From: CAYWBU01 sp942491525
GTDB taxonomy: Bacteria > Desulfobacterota > Desulfomonilia > UBA1062
Length of the DNA stretch: 64,000 nt
Reading direction: 5' to 3'
NCBI GenBank assembly: GCA_942491525.1
Contig: CALOBW010000030.1
Coordinates: forward strand, 372,001-436,000
Below, piece after piece: positions 16,092 through 23,289 of this stretch; the first letter of the stretch is position 1, and every line of letters starts with the position of its first letter. The notes beneath the pieces were generated by a model, which was not told the origin of the DNA, did not search any database, and worked only from the letters and a program-made list of their open reading frames with translations. The translations under genes were made by a program, and so were the position numbers.

Positions 16092-17714
16092 ATGGCTACA
16101 AACAGTAATTGGGATGCCGAATCAGACGTAATCGTCGTCGGTTTCGGCGGAGCAGGTGCGGTTGCTGCGCTTGAGGCAAAGGAGCAGGGGGCAGATGTTC
16201 TGGTGCTCGAAAGCTTCAACGGTGGTGGATCTACATCCGCCAGTGGCGCCGTTGTCTATGCCGGCGGTGGTACCAAGTACCAGAAAGAGGCCGGATTTGA
16301 GGATACTCCGGAGGAGATGTTCAAATATCTCCAGAAAGAGATCACCGGCGCTGTTAAAGATGAAACCTTGCGCCGTTTCTGTAACGAATCCGTAGGTATG
16401 ATCGAATGGCTTGAGAAGCAGGGAGTGCCCTTTGAGGCTTCCATGTGTCCCTTCAAGACATCCTACCCCACTGACGACTACTACCTTTACTTTTCAGGCA
16501 GCGAAAACAACGAGCTGAACAAAGCCGTTGCCAAGGCTGCCCCCCGCGGTCACCGCGCCAAGGGCGCCGGCATCTCAGGCCTGGCGCTCTTCCATTCGCT
16601 GAAAGAGTCCGTTTACAATAACGGCATCAACGTGCGCTGCCAGACCAGAATCGAAAACCTGGCCTTTGACGATAAGGGCAACGTGATCGGCGTTGAGGGA
16701 CGCTCTATCGACCCGGGAACCCTGCCGGCAAAGATCGACTCGCTGCTGGCCAAGATCAACTCAAAGGCCAACACCTACATGCCGCCGGCCGGCAAGGTTA
16801 TCAACTCCATCAGCCAGGCTCTCTTCAACCTGACAGCCAAGCCCTACCGCGCCAAGGCCAAGAACGGCGTTATCCTGTGTGCTGGCGGCTTCATGTTCAA
16901 CAGAGAGATGGTCAAGGAGCACAACCCGATCTTCCTGCGCTGCCTGCCGCTGGGTACCTACACCGATAACGGCACCGGCATCCGCATGGGTCAGAGCGCC
17001 GGCGGTGCTGTCGACAAGATGGACAAAATGTCAGCCTGGCGTTTCTACCTGCCGCCAGAGGCTCTCATGCAGGGCGTGCTCGTAAACAGAGCCGGTGAGC
17101 GTATCTGCAGTGAGGACCTCTACGGCGCCAAGCAGGGTGACTACATCGTTGAAAATAACGGCGATGCCTTCCTGGTCTTCGATGCAGAGACCTACAAGGA
17201 AGCCGTCAGCCACCTCTGGGACCAGCTGGCCTTCTTCCAGAAGATCACCACCGGCCCCATGCTGCTTGTGACCAAGAAGAAAGCTCCGACTCTGACCGAG
17301 CTGGCAGTCAAACTTGGCGTCAACGTGGAGGGTCTGAACAAGACCATGTCCGAGTACAACGCCATCGCAGCCAAGGGCGATCCCGATCCCCTCGGCAAAT
17401 ACCCCAAGCGTTTTGTGCCGCAGGACAAAGCCCCCTACTATGCCATTGACTGTTCACTGCAGAACTTCACTGACACCATGACCAAGGGCGGAATCCCCAC
17501 CGCAGCCATGACCCTCGGCGGACTCAAGGTCAACGAGGAGACCGGACAGGTTGTACGCGAAGACGGTTCCTCCATTGACGGGCTCTATGCCGCCGGCCGT
17601 AACGCCATCGGTATCTGCTCCAACGGCTACTGCTGCAGCGGAACCTCAATTGCTGACGGCTTCTTTGCCGGCCGCCGTGCTGCTCAGCACGTTGCAAATC
17701 TTAAAAAGAAATAA
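16092..17714 (+). CDS. FAD-dependent reductase, soluble fumarate reductase / 3-ketosteroid dehydrogenase family
   Basis: A 540-residue protein without a signal peptide. A dinucleotide-binding motif DVIVVGFGGAGAVAALEA lies near residues 13-30, followed by GGGSTSASGAVVYAGG. The capping domain (about 200-340) and the C-terminal FAD region (GGLKVNEETGQVV... GLYAAGRNAIGI... CSGTSIADGFFAGRRAA) belong to the FAD_binding_2 family of fumarate reductase, urocanate reductase and ketosteroid dehydrogenases. It lacks the heme and FMN-binding domains of periplasmic members, so it probably works in the cytoplasm. The substrate (fumarate, an enoate or a steroid) cannot be fixed. Codons are rather uniform with a strong AGGAGG site, suggesting high expression. 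ATG 16092 chosen on that site. Confidence 0.85.
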   Translation: MATNSNWDAESDVIVVGFGGAGAVAALEAKEQGADVLVLESFNGGGSTSASGAVVYAGGGTKYQKEAGFEDTPEEMFKYLQKEITGAVKDETLRRFCNESVGMIEWLEKQGVPFEASMCPFKTSYPTDDYYLYFSGSENNELNKAVAKAAPRGHRAKGAGISGLALFHSLKESVYNNGINVRCQTRIENLAFDDKGNVIGVEGRSIDPGTLPAKIDSLLAKINSKANTYMPPAGKVINSISQALFNLTAKPYRAKAKNGVILCAGGFMFNREMVKEHNPIFLRCLPLGTYTDNGTGIRMGQSAGGAVDKMDKMSAWRFYLPPEALMQGVLVNRAGERICSEDLYGAKQGDYIVENNGDAFLVFDAETYKEAVSHLWDQLAFFQKITTGPMLLVTKKKAPTLTELAVKLGVNVEGLNKTMSEYNAIAAKGDPDPLGKYPKRFVPQDKAPYYAIDCSLQNFTDTMTKGGIPTAAMTLGGLKVNEETGQVVREDGSSIDGLYAAGRNAIGICSNGYCCSGTSIADGFFAGRRAAQHVANLKKK

Positions 17715-17728
17715 GCAAAACCAGAAAA

Positions 17729-17755
17729 GTAGGCCATCCTTTATGGATGGCCTAC
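17729..17755. terminator. Bidirectional terminator between convergent genes
   Basis: GTAGGCCATCC pairs perfectly with GGATGGCCTAC over 11 bp around a TTTAT loop. On the minus strand it is followed by a T-rich stretch (TTTTCTGGTTTT). The stop codon of the minus-strand peptidase gene (17741-17743) lies in the loop. Confidence 0.8.
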
Positions 17756-18529
17756 TCTATCCCTGAACTCACCAAACAGTTCCCGCAACTCAGCGCCATA
17801 CATCTCAGCAAAGAGCTGCTCTTCCAGCTTGGGCTCATCCTTATAGGCGAGCATAAATTCCAAAAACTTATCCAGCCCGTCCCTGGCAATCAGATACTCG
17901 AGGAAGCTGCGGTACTCGGCATAGAGAAAAAGATATCTGATATCAGCCGGAATCTCATCCAGCCTATGCATGCCATCAAAGATATCCAGGAAGTAGTCCT
18001 CAGCTAACCGGGCAAACTCCGGGCCGCTGTAGTAGTGGTGCGGATTGCCGTAGCAGATTGCCAGCCCCTCGGTGGCCCAGCTGCTGAGCTTGAGGGCCTT
18101 CCAGGGCGTCGTGTTCTGATAGATGATGGCGTGCGAGAGCTCATGCTTCAAGAAACCCTCAACATCACGCCCGGTCGCCCTGATGGTGGGGTTGACATAG
18201 ATCACCGTGCCGGTGGCCATGGTGCAGAGAGGCGAGCGCTGGGTTGAAAAGCGCCGGTACTGGGCCGAGCTGGCGCAGATGATCACAGCCACCGGTTTGC
18301 GAAAGTTGAGCCCATGGAATGTTTCAGCATCAGCCATCAGGCGATCCAACGCGCGGTAGTCAGCCGGCAAATTTTCACCCTGAGGGTAGATCACCGCCGC
18401 GCGCTCAGACTCCAGCCGTTCAAAGCCAAGTTTAATGGGCGAAAACGGAAAGAGCAGGCCCCAGAATAGCTCATAGGCAAACATTATCAGACCGACTGCA
18501 GCCAGCGCCAACGCGCCTCTCTTCAGCAT
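17741..18529 (-). CDS. Membrane-anchored HExxH zinc metallopeptidase-like protein
   Basis: A 262-residue protein with one N-terminal hydrophobic segment (about 7-30) that anchors it, most likely with the rest outside the cytoplasm. HELSH at residues 129-133 gives two zinc-ligand histidines and a catalytic glutamate; WATEGLA at 151-157 supplies Glu154 as probable third ligand, the gluzincin arrangement seen in peptidase-MA-like proteins. No substrate can be inferred. The start codon overlaps the end of the RNase H-like gene by seven bases, so the two are probably co-translated. No classical ribosome site stands at the usual distance. Confidence 0.75.
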   Translation of the reverse strand: MLKRGALALAAVGLIMFAYELFWGLLFPFSPIKLGFERLESERAAVIYPQGENLPADYRALDRLMADAETFHGLNFRKPVAVIICASSAQYRRFSTQRSPLCTMATGTVIYVNPTIRATGRDVEGFLKHELSHAIIYQNTTPWKALKLSSWATEGLAICYGNPHHYYSGPEFARLAEDYFLDIFDGMHRLDEIPADIRYLFLYAEYRSFLEYLIARDGLDKFLEFMLAYKDEPKLEEQLFAEMYGAELRELFGEFRDRVGHP

Positions 18530-19008
18530 TCTGATCTTGCCTCAGCAACTCTCAACGCCCTGCGGGCCGCACGATCAACCAGAGTAAAGATCCTGTTTAT
18601 CTCATCCTTCTGATCAAAAGGCTGATGTCCTCTGACCTTGACCAGTTCAAAGGCGTACTGATCACTCAGACTGAAGAACTCGCGGTAGAGCTCGGCATTA
18701 TTGAGCAGCCGGCCGTTCCTGGAGCGATAAGCGCTCTGTTCCAACTTAGCCCGCCGGCACCTGAGACCCATGATATTCTGAGAATCGGTATAAACCGTCA
18801 CCCGGCAGCCCACGCCTGAAACCTCGTTTAAGGCCCAGAGCAGCGTCTGAAGCTCCAGCCTGGTTGACGAGGTCTGTTCAAAACGCCTGACCCTGATCTG
18901 CGGTCGCATGACATCCGGCGCCAGCCCGATTTCAGCCAGGGCGAGATAGGCCCCATAGCCAATCCCAGACTGCGCACTGCCATCGGTAAAGAGCATCAGC
19001 TCATGCAT
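18523..19008 (-). CDS. RNase H-fold protein (RNase HI-like)
   Basis: A 161-residue soluble protein with the RNase H catalytic set in order: Asp9 in FTDGSA, Glu52 in RLELQTLLWAL, Asp75 in YTDSQ, then KVRGH (His128) and Asp145 in VDRAAR. RNase HI cuts the RNA of RNA-DNA hybrids. It differs from the housekeeping enzyme in the spacer regions and lies between a lipoprotein gene and a metallopeptidase gene, so a specialised role is possible. ATG 19008 is chosen; a TTG at 19017, directly behind the upstream stop codon, is an alternative that would add three residues. Confidence 0.85.
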   Translation of the reverse strand: MHELMLFTDGSAQSGIGYGAYLALAEIGLAPDVMRPQIRVRRFEQTSSTRLELQTLLWALNEVSGVGCRVTVYTDSQNIMGLRCRRAKLEQSAYRSRNGRLLNNAELYREFFSLSDQYAFELVKVRGHQPFDQKDEINRIFTLVDRAARRALRVAEARSEC

Positions 19009-19017
19009 ATCTCTCAA

Positions 19018-20931
19018 CTATGGCCGCGCCCTTAAGGTTATCATCCTGAGCATATCCAGGGCAAAATGGTAGGCGCCACTGTCCGGGGTAAACTCTCCCC
19101 GGCTGCCGGCCAGCTCTCCCAGATCAACCAGCAGACCGTACATCGTGTCGACCTCGCCGAAGCCCTTCTCATCCAGCATCCAGCCCGTCATGGCGCTCTC
19201 GACCAGCGAACCCGACTCTCCCGGCAGCCCGGTCTCGCGAAACATGGCCTGAACATAGGCCAGCGTGATCAGAGACTCATTGGCGTCAAGGCCGATGATG
19301 TCGGATACCGCCACCGGCCACTTAAGGCTCGTGTCGATACCCAAGATCTCCCAGACAACGCACTCGCGGTCCACGATCCAGGCCAGCCCCTCCCAGATAG
19401 CATGCGCGCCCTGCTCATCGGTTGCGCCGTAGAGGCTCATCAGCAGCGCATAGAGGTCGAACATGCCCGGATCAGCCACCAGCACCGCCCCGCCCTGCTC
19501 AGCAACCGGATTGACCGGCCAGAACTTTGCCTTAACTCCCTTGGCGCTCTCGGCCCTGGCAGCCGCGTCCTTGACATCATCACCGTAGGGCTGCCAGGTC
19601 GACTGGCGCCGGCCGCGCGGCCGCGCTTCACTCAGATTCTCATAGTCATAATAGTTGTAGCTGGGAGGCAAGAGTCTTCCTATGGATGCATTTTCAGGAT
19701 AGAGATTTCCCGAATAATTATACTTACTCAGACCATCACGCTTGATCAGATGATCCAGAAAGGTGATCGCCCCCATGGTCTGCGGAATTTTTCCGCGCGG
19801 GTTGTAGGTATCATGCTGCACATCCGTGACCTGGCAGAGAAAGGTCTTCAGATTGTGCACAAAGACATTATCCGAGCCATCCTCATTGACATTGAACAGG
19901 TACTGCACCAGAACAACCAGCCCCTTCAGATCCAGGCCGATGAAGAGCTCAGAGGTAAACTCATTGAGCTTCTCCATTATCTTCTTGGCGCTCTCGACCC
20001 ATTCGCCATCCTCGCCGACAATTTCCAGATCGCCCATAAGCTTAAATAGGACTCGCATGACACTGCAGAGATCTTCAACTGTTACAACATCCAGCGCTTT
20101 CAGCACCTCAGCCAGCAAGCCGGGCTTCTCATTGTTCAGGATGGGCAGCACCTCATTGTAGAGCATGGGCAGAACATCATGCAGGGCCGTTATCAGACCG
20201 ATCACCACCGCCTGGACACGCTCCGCCTGCTCAAGATCTTCAAAACCGTTGATTTTAATACTGGAGAAGGCGTCATACAGCAGCGCAACATCGGCCGTCA
20301 TCAGGTATTCGAGCATCTCATATGCGGATGCACTCTGCACGTTGGCAACCACTGCCGCCAGATCAATGGCCGCCGCCCGGGTGGCCCTGTCGCCTACCGA
20401 AAAGCCGGGGTCAGCCTTATAGTTGCCATCTTCATCAAAAATGATCTGATCTTCAAACTCATCGATCGGCGCCGTCAGAATGTGGCCAAAGGCGATTTTA
20501 ATCTGATCTTCGGTCAAGTTTTCATAATCACCGGCCTGCTCAGCCTTGCCATAGAATGCATCCCAGGCGACCCCCGGACGGTAGCCGACCGCATTTTCCA
20601 GCATCAGATCGCGCAGGCGCCCCATAACGTCCAGGATATTTATATAATCCTGCGTAACATCGGGCCAGCTCTCAGACTGATCACCGAGAAGAGCAATATT
20701 GTTGAGCCGATCCAGCGCCTTGCCGGCCATCTCCAGCATGTCCGCGTTGGTTGGATTGCCCAGCAGAACATTAATGTAGAGATAATCACCCTCGGCGATG
20801 ATCTGCTCATTGCCGACCAGGCCAAAATCAATCAGCTTGTAGCGTTTGCTGCCCTCAGCGGAGCAACCGCTCAGGACGACCGCCAATATCAATATAAGAA
20901 ACCCACGCACAATGTGGTTACGATTCAACAT
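19018..20931 (-). CDS. Large lipoprotein of unknown function
   Basis: A 637-residue protein with a signal peptide and lipobox (VVLSGC, Cys23). I do not recognise a family. The sequence is largely helical, acidic and leucine-rich, with several segments of the type DVLPMLYNEVLPILN and a Tyr-rich stretch (NYNYSGNLYPEN... PPSYNYYDYENLSE) near 400-430. There are no obvious catalytic motifs. A ribosome site (AGGTAGGT) directly precedes the ATG. It is followed without a gap by the RNase H-like and metallopeptidase genes, so the three appear to form one operon. Probably located at the inner leaflet of the outer membrane or at the surface. Confidence 0.8.
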   Translation of the reverse strand: MLNRNHIVRGFLILILAVVLSGCSAEGSKRYKLIDFGLVGNEQIIAEGDYLYINVLLGNPTNADMLEMAGKALDRLNNIALLGDQSESWPDVTQDYINILDVMGRLRDLMLENAVGYRPGVAWDAFYGKAEQAGDYENLTEDQIKIAFGHILTAPIDEFEDQIIFDEDGNYKADPGFSVGDRATRAAAIDLAAVVANVQSASAYEMLEYLMTADVALLYDAFSSIKINGFEDLEQAERVQAVVIGLITALHDVLPMLYNEVLPILNNEKPGLLAEVLKALDVVTVEDLCSVMRVLFKLMGDLEIVGEDGEWVESAKKIMEKLNEFTSELFIGLDLKGLVVLVQYLFNVNEDGSDNVFVHNLKTFLCQVTDVQHDTYNPRGKIPQTMGAITFLDHLIKRDGLSKYNYSGNLYPENASIGRLLPPSYNYYDYENLSEARPRGRRQSTWQPYGDDVKDAAARAESAKGVKAKFWPVNPVAEQGGAVLVADPGMFDLYALLMSLYGATDEQGAHAIWEGLAWIVDRECVVWEILGIDTSLKWPVAVSDIIGLDANESLITLAYVQAMFRETGLPGESGSLVESAMTGWMLDEKGFGEVDTMYGLLVDLGELAGSRGEFTPDSGAYHFALDMLRMITLRARP

Positions 20932-21105
20932 ACCTACCTCTCAATAAATTATATCAAATTTCAGCAGGTTTATAAGCAAGGCGCATACCATACAAAAAGC
21001 CCTGTATTTACAGCACAATGATCAAGCTGACAAATTCATGCTAGTAAATTATTTTCATCCATAGAGTAATTTATTACATAATTTCTTCTACCTTTGGACA
21101 GATAA

Positions 21106-21867
21106 CTAGATAAAAAACTCAGGTTCACGCCGTTTCAGGCAGGCCACTTCCAGACCCTTCATGGCACCTTTGAAGGCCAGGCCCTTGGCGCCGGTGATGG
21201 CGCGGGCACCCTGCGGACAGACCTTGACGCAGCGGAAACACATCAGACAGTCATCAGAAACTTTTGACGTGTCCGGATCAATGGCCTGAACCGGGCAACT
21301 CTCGATGCAGAGGCCGCACTGGTTGCAGCTATCGGTAACAGTCGGCACAAAGGGCAGGCCTATATAGCGCTTATAGGGCCTCTTGCCGGGCACCTCGACT
21401 GTGCTCGGCGACTCCAGCTTATTCAAAATCTTAACGCTGAAAGCTGCCATCTGCTGCCGGTCAGCAGCATCGGGTCTGTTGGCGGCAATGTTGCCGTTCA
21501 GGCTGTGCTGGGCGATGAAGGCACCTGCCGCAATCGGATTGAAGCCGGAGTTTTCGACCAGGTCCTTGAGCTCAAGCAGGGCATCATCATAGTGGCGGTT
21601 GCCGTAGACCGCGCACAAAACGACCGGGGTGTTGTCACCCTCAAGATTGAGATGGTCATGGAATAGCGGCGGGATGCGGCCCATATGAACCGGCATGCCC
21701 AGCAGGACCAGCTCATCACTCCTGAAGCTGAGCTTTTGCGCCCGCAGCTCCGGCCTGGAGAGGTCAAACTCATTGATTGTCTCGATATTAAGGTTGACGG
21801 CGATGCTGCGCAGCACCTCAAGGGTGGAGTTGGTGGGACTGAAATAGACCAGATTAAGAGCTTGCAT
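21106..21867 (-). CDS. EFR1-family flavodoxin-ferredoxin fusion protein
   Basis: A 253-residue cytoplasmic protein. A flavodoxin-like domain (about 1-165; NLVYFSPTNSTLEVLRSI binds the FMN phosphate, and GMPVHMGRIP and AVYGNRHYDDAL are further family motifs) is followed by two 4Fe-4S motifs, CNQCGLCIESCP and CLMCFRCVKVCP. EFR1 proteins are thought to shuttle low-potential electrons in anaerobes. The start has AAGGAGG upstream. It lies in the same direction as the MarR/PNPOx-ferredoxin pair, about 200 bases downstream of it, and may belong to the same redox regulon. Confidence 0.9.
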   Translation of the reverse strand: MQALNLVYFSPTNSTLEVLRSIAVNLNIETINEFDLSRPELRAQKLSFRSDELVLLGMPVHMGRIPPLFHDHLNLEGDNTPVVLCAVYGNRHYDDALLELKDLVENSGFNPIAAGAFIAQHSLNGNIAANRPDAADRQQMAAFSVKILNKLESPSTVEVPGKRPYKRYIGLPFVPTVTDSCNQCGLCIESCPVQAIDPDTSKVSDDCLMCFRCVKVCPQGARAITGAKGLAFKGAMKGLEVACLKRREPEFFI

Positions 21868-21939
21868 GGTTCCTCCTTAAATTCAATCTATGTTCGCCAT
21901 AACATAATCAGCCGTGGAGTAAAGGAGTATTCACTGTTT

Positions 21940-21986
21940 GTGTGCCACCGGCTTGACGCTGATGTATGCCTTGGCCCGTGGCACAC
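21940..21986. other. Long imperfect inverted repeat in intergenic region
   Basis: GTGTGCCAC (21940-21948) and GTGGCACAC (21978-21986) are perfect 9-bp arms; three more pairs follow inward after a single C-C mismatch. It lies between the redox genes at 21867 and 22070. No U-run follows on either strand. Could be an operator, an attenuator or an mRNA processing/stability hairpin. Confidence 0.4.
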
Positions 21987-22069
21987 GGCCTAAAGTAGCG
22001 TGAAAATTTCAAACTCAAGCTGCGAGCCCTTGCGTTTATAAAAATTGATATCAGGAAGGACTTCCTGCA

Positions 22070-22747
22070 TCAGGGCTCCTCAATCACAATCTCGACCGCT
22101 CCCACCGGGCAGACCACATAGCAGTCACCGCAGACATCACACCTGGCGTGGTCTATGACATACTTGTCATCCTGCTTGGAGATGGCCTTGAAGGAGCAGC
22201 TCTTCATGCACTTGCCGCAGGCGATGCAATCTTCGGTTATGCGCATACCCCTAAAGGGGATCTTTTGGCCGCCAAAGCTGAAACCGGTGCGCAGCAGTTT
22301 ATGGTCGCGCTGTTCAGTCTCAAAGTCATAGTCGAAAACCTCGCCCCAACCGCTATAGAGGCAGAAGGTGGTCATAGCCGGATACTTCTCGATATCCTTG
22401 ACCCCCAGGGCAAACATCTCATTGCCCTCGGCCTTCTCCTTGAGCGCATCGAATGAGATCTCTCTGACATTGCCGCTGGCCCGCATGGTGTAGCCGGGTT
22501 CAAAATAGGGCAGTCCCTGCTCGTCATGGCTGACATAGGTCTTTGGATACATACCGCAGATAGATACCATGGGAGTATCCTTCAGCTGCTGATAGAAGGG
22601 CTTGGTGATCATGGTGCGGAAGTAGAGCCCCTCATCATCATAGGCAAAGAGGTGGGCGATGCGGGTCTGGGGCAGGCCCCTGTCGACCGTGGCAAAGGTC
22701 AGGCAGCCGATCTGGTCAAACTTCTCATAGATCTCACTGATTATCAT
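22070..22747 (-). CDS. Pyridoxamine-phosphate-oxidase-fold flavoprotein fused to 2x[4Fe-4S] ferredoxin
   Basis: A 225-residue cytoplasmic protein. The first ~140 residues form a split-barrel PNPOx-like flavin-binding domain (CLTFATVDRGLPQTRIAHLF, GLYFRTMITKPFYQQL). The C-terminal ~60 residues carry two ferredoxin motifs, CIACGKCMKSCSF (lacking the usual proline) and CDVCGDCYVVCP. Such fusions are typical of strict anaerobes and are presumed to pass electrons between flavin and ferredoxin. ATG 22747 is taken because homology starts there; it lies within the 3' end of marR, so the two are translationally coupled. The longer frame to 22837 only reads marR out of frame. Confidence 0.85.
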   Translation of the reverse strand: MIISEIYEKFDQIGCLTFATVDRGLPQTRIAHLFAYDDEGLYFRTMITKPFYQQLKDTPMVSICGMYPKTYVSHDEQGLPYFEPGYTMRASGNVREISFDALKEKAEGNEMFALGVKDIEKYPAMTTFCLYSGWGEVFDYDFETEQRDHKLLRTGFSFGGQKIPFRGMRITEDCIACGKCMKSCSFKAISKQDDKYVIDHARCDVCGDCYVVCPVGAVEIVIEEP

Positions 22748-23171
22748 TCGCATCACCCAAATTTCTCTGCATGGCCTGCAACACCTTCCTGAAGACGGCC
22801 ACATCCTGCTCATCGATGCCGCGGTACTGCAGGGCAAAGAGCTTTTCCGAGATCTGCATGACGCCCTCTTTCAGCTTCAAACCATGGTAGGTCAGCTGGA
22901 CGCGCTGGACGCGCCGGTCGACCTCATCTTGGGCGGTAGTGAGATAACCAAGCTGAACCAGCTTCCTGACCAGGGTGGTCACGGTGGAGGGGTCCTTGCC
23001 GATTGTTGATGCCAGCTCGCGCATGGTCAGGGAGTCATGCCGGATGAGGGCCATGATAATGTCGCCGTGAGAGGTCGCGATGCCCTCCAGGCCGAGCTTT
23101 TCCAGCTCACCGATGATGTAGCGATCCGCCAGATACTTGGTCTTGCTGATCAGACTGATGGTGTTGTCCAT
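22734..23171 (-). CDS. MarR-family transcriptional regulator
   Basis: A 145-residue winged-helix protein with the MarR recognition helix region (LTMRELASTIGKDPSTVTTLVRKLVQLGYL, about 49-78) and the wing (DEVDRRVQRVQLTYHG). MarR dimers repress and are released by small ligands or oxidation. It heads a unit with the PNPOx-ferredoxin gene (14-base overlap). Directly upstream are two TTGGA-N2-TCCAA palindromes on the promoter, which suggests autoregulation. Ribosome site AGGAAG before the ATG. The effector is unknown; there are no conspicuous cysteines. Confidence 0.92.
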   Translation of the reverse strand: MDNTISLISKTKYLADRYIIGELEKLGLEGIATSHGDIIMALIRHDSLTMRELASTIGKDPSTVTTLVRKLVQLGYLTTAQDEVDRRVQRVQLTYHGLKLKEGVMQISEKLFALQYRGIDEQDVAVFRKVLQAMQRNLGDANDNQ

Positions 23172-23188
23172 GCTGCTTCCTCGCTATT

Positions 23189-23233
23189 TACTTGGATGTC
23201 CAACTGAATAATTGGACATCCAAGTATTGTCAA
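23189..23233 (-). promoter_or_regulatory. marR promoter with twin MarR-type operators
   Basis: TACTTGGATGTCCAA (23189-23203) and its exact reverse complement (23212-23226) are separated by eight bases. Each arm holds a TTGGA-N2-TCCAA palindrome, and the two centres are exactly 20 bp apart, about two DNA turns. On the minus strand a consensus -35 TTGACA (23233-23228) is followed after 17 bases by TATTCA (23210-23205), so one operator fills the spacer and the other lies just past the -10. This fits repression by a pair of MarR dimers on one DNA face. Confidence 0.8.
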
Positions 23234-23239
23234 GCAGAA

Positions 23240-23269
23240 AAGCCGGGGCGCATCTGCTAGCCCCGGCTT
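23240..23269 (-). terminator. Terminator of glycine-rich lipoprotein gene 1
   Basis: AAGCCGGGG pairs with CCCCGGCTT around a 12-base loop; on the minus strand it is followed by TTTTCTGCTTG. A near-identical hairpin with the same flank (AGCAGAAAAGCCGGGG) ends the paralogous gene. Confidence 0.85.
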
Positions 23270-23289
23270 GGTTAATGCACATGCTTACT

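Noticed and set aside
22070..22837. PNPOx-ferredoxin protein extended to 22837
   Set aside because: The added residues are marR read in another frame; the domain begins at 22747.
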